Source: Bacteroidota bacterium (GTDB lineage Bacteria; Bacteroidota; Bacteroidia; Flavobacteriales; Crocinitomicaceae). Taken from it: a stretch of DNA of 14,402 nt. The notes beneath the pieces are model-generated. The model worked only from the letters and a program-made list of their open reading frames with translations, made no database searches and was not told the DNA's origin. Location of the stretch: NCBI GenBank assembly GCA_029558435.1, contig JAKQEZ010000221.1, forward strand, positions 1 to 14,402, given 5' to 3'. The position numbers were made by a program, and so were the translations under genes. Positions 13,698 to 14,402 of the stretch are shown here, in pieces (position 1 is the stretch's first letter; each line of letters opens with the position of its first letter).

Positions 13698-14402
13698 ATG
13701 AAAACTATTTACTATTCAATTTCCCTTTTTATAAGTGTGTTTTTGTCGTTTGTGGGTTATTCACAGTGTGAACCTCAAACAGGAGATGATGATTGTTCTA
13801 ATGCAACTCTAATTCAAACTGCAGGAACTTATTGTGGTTCAACAGGTAATTACACAGCTGATTCACCAAACTGGTTACACAAAAAAGGATCTAATATATT
13901 TGGAAACTATACTATTGAAAACAGTTCTTATTTTAAGTTTGTTGCAAATAATACATCAGTTAATATGACCATTTGTTGTGGTACTGGGTGTAGAGATAAA
14001 AATTCTTCGTGGGGATCATCTGGAATTCAAGCACTCATATTTTCAGGAAATTGTGGTAGTACATCATCCCCATATACTGAAAAAATGTATTTACCTCAAT
14101 TAAGTGGAAGTGATTGTAGTTCATGTGGAACATCCTACGCTTATGATAGAAGTGGTTCGGGAAAAAGTCAATTGACAAGTGGTAAAACTTGTTTAACTTT
14201 TAATGTTCCTAATTTAGTTGTTGGAACAACTTACTATTTGATGATTGATGGATGGGAAGGAGATGAATGTGATTTTACAGTTGAATTCAATTCTGGAATT
14301 GTTGCCCTCTCTGTCGAACTAAATTCTTTCACAGGAACGCCTACAGACTTAGGAAATGAGTTGAATTGGGTGACCAATACCGAGAAAAACAACGATTATT
14401 TT
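13698..14402 (+). CDS. Secreted cysteine-rich protein, 5' part; probable T9SS type A cargo
   Basis: The frame is open from ATG 13698 to the window end (235 codons, 3' end missing). Residues 1-22 are a signal peptide with likely cleavage GYS|Q. The mature part begins with a DDDCSNAT stretch (30-37) and a module rich in cysteine (11 Cys in total, including CC at 93-94 and CSSC at 140-143). This ends in a beta-rich segment, YYLMIDGWEGDECDFTVEF (179-197). Such DDCSNA-to-YYL-IDG modules recur in Bacteroidota secreted proteins, but I cannot name a characterised function. Residues ~202-235 (ALSVELNSFTG, then LNWVTNTEKNNDYF) match the linker that commonly precedes a T9SS type A sorting domain, so that domain is expected just past the window. 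From about 14305 codons with C or G at the third position become more frequent than before, which may mark a module joint. No exact -7 box is seen. Confidence 0.8.
   Translation, partial: MKTIYYSISLFISVFLSFVGYSQCEPQTGDDDCSNATLIQTAGTYCGSTGNYTADSPNWLHKKGSNIFGNYTIENSSYFKFVANNTSVNMTICCGTGCRDKNSSWGSSGIQALIFSGNCGSTSSPYTEKMYLPQLSGSDCSSCGTSYAYDRSGSGKSQLTSGKTCLTFNVPNLVVGTTYYLMIDGWEGDECDFTVEFNSGIVALSVELNSFTGTPTDLGNELNWVTNTEKNNDYF

Noticed and set aside
13698..13770. Lipoprotein signal (Cys after the signal peptide in YSQC; also HAQC in the 1272-residue protein)
   Set aside because: Gln directly before Cys does not fit a lipobox, and a signal peptidase I site before Gln explains both sequences better.

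Overview
The window looks like chromosomal DNA from a Bacteroidota bacterium, most likely a flavobacterium (Flavobacteriales, possibly the Crocinitomicaceae/Fluviicola side; the family is a guess). The evidence is an AT-rich composition, no Shine-Dalgarno sequences ahead of starts, exact TAnnTTTG -7 boxes of the Bacteroidota housekeeping sigma factor upstream of four genes, and secreted proteins ending in type IX secretion system (T9SS) sorting domains. I see no prophage, IS element, CRISPR array, tRNA or rRNA.

Layout. Positions 1-343 hold the tail region of an upstream unit with two strong intrinsic terminators (58-89 and 164-191). At 344-2830 (+) lies an 828-residue secreted protein with a lamin-tail-like domain, a SprB-type repeat, Ig-like modules and a type B T9SS sorting domain. 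A bidirectional terminator (2850-2885) separates it from a three-gene minus-strand operon reading hisS (6272-4905), hutH (4908-3418), then a small four-helix membrane protein (3415-2906). hisS and hutH overlap by ATGA, and hutH and the membrane gene are 2 nt apart. Divergently, 6495-10313 (+) encodes a 1272-residue secreted repeat protein with a GEVED domain, SprB-like repeats, PKD-like domains and a type B sorting domain, closed by a terminator at 10331-10363. Then come tlyA (10391-11122, +) and mnmE (11147-12508, +), convergent with lipA (13402-12521, -). A 295-nt AT-rich gap with a possible CRP/FNR-type box and a small repeat cluster leads to a third secreted protein (13698 to the window end, +), cut off after 235 codons.

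Two kinds of gene are interleaved. The housekeeping set concerns translation and cofactors: histidyl-tRNA synthetase, an rRNA 2'-O-methyltransferase, the tRNA U34 modification GTPase and lipoyl synthase, plus histidine ammonia-lyase coupled to hisS. The other set is three exported, repeat-built, cysteine-containing proteins, two sent by T9SS type B signals and one probably by a type A signal beyond the window. All three signal peptides appear to leave glutamine at the mature N-terminus.

I do not see a clear new multi-gene system. The most distinctive observations are: TAnnTTTG boxes placed exactly four bases before the ATG of both tlyA and mnmE, which predicts leaderless mRNAs; the ATGA coupling of a histidine-charging and a histidine-degrading enzyme; a GEVED domain that appears to split an Ig-like domain; and a 154-residue tandem repeat whose core is almost unchanged in protein despite many synonymous differences.
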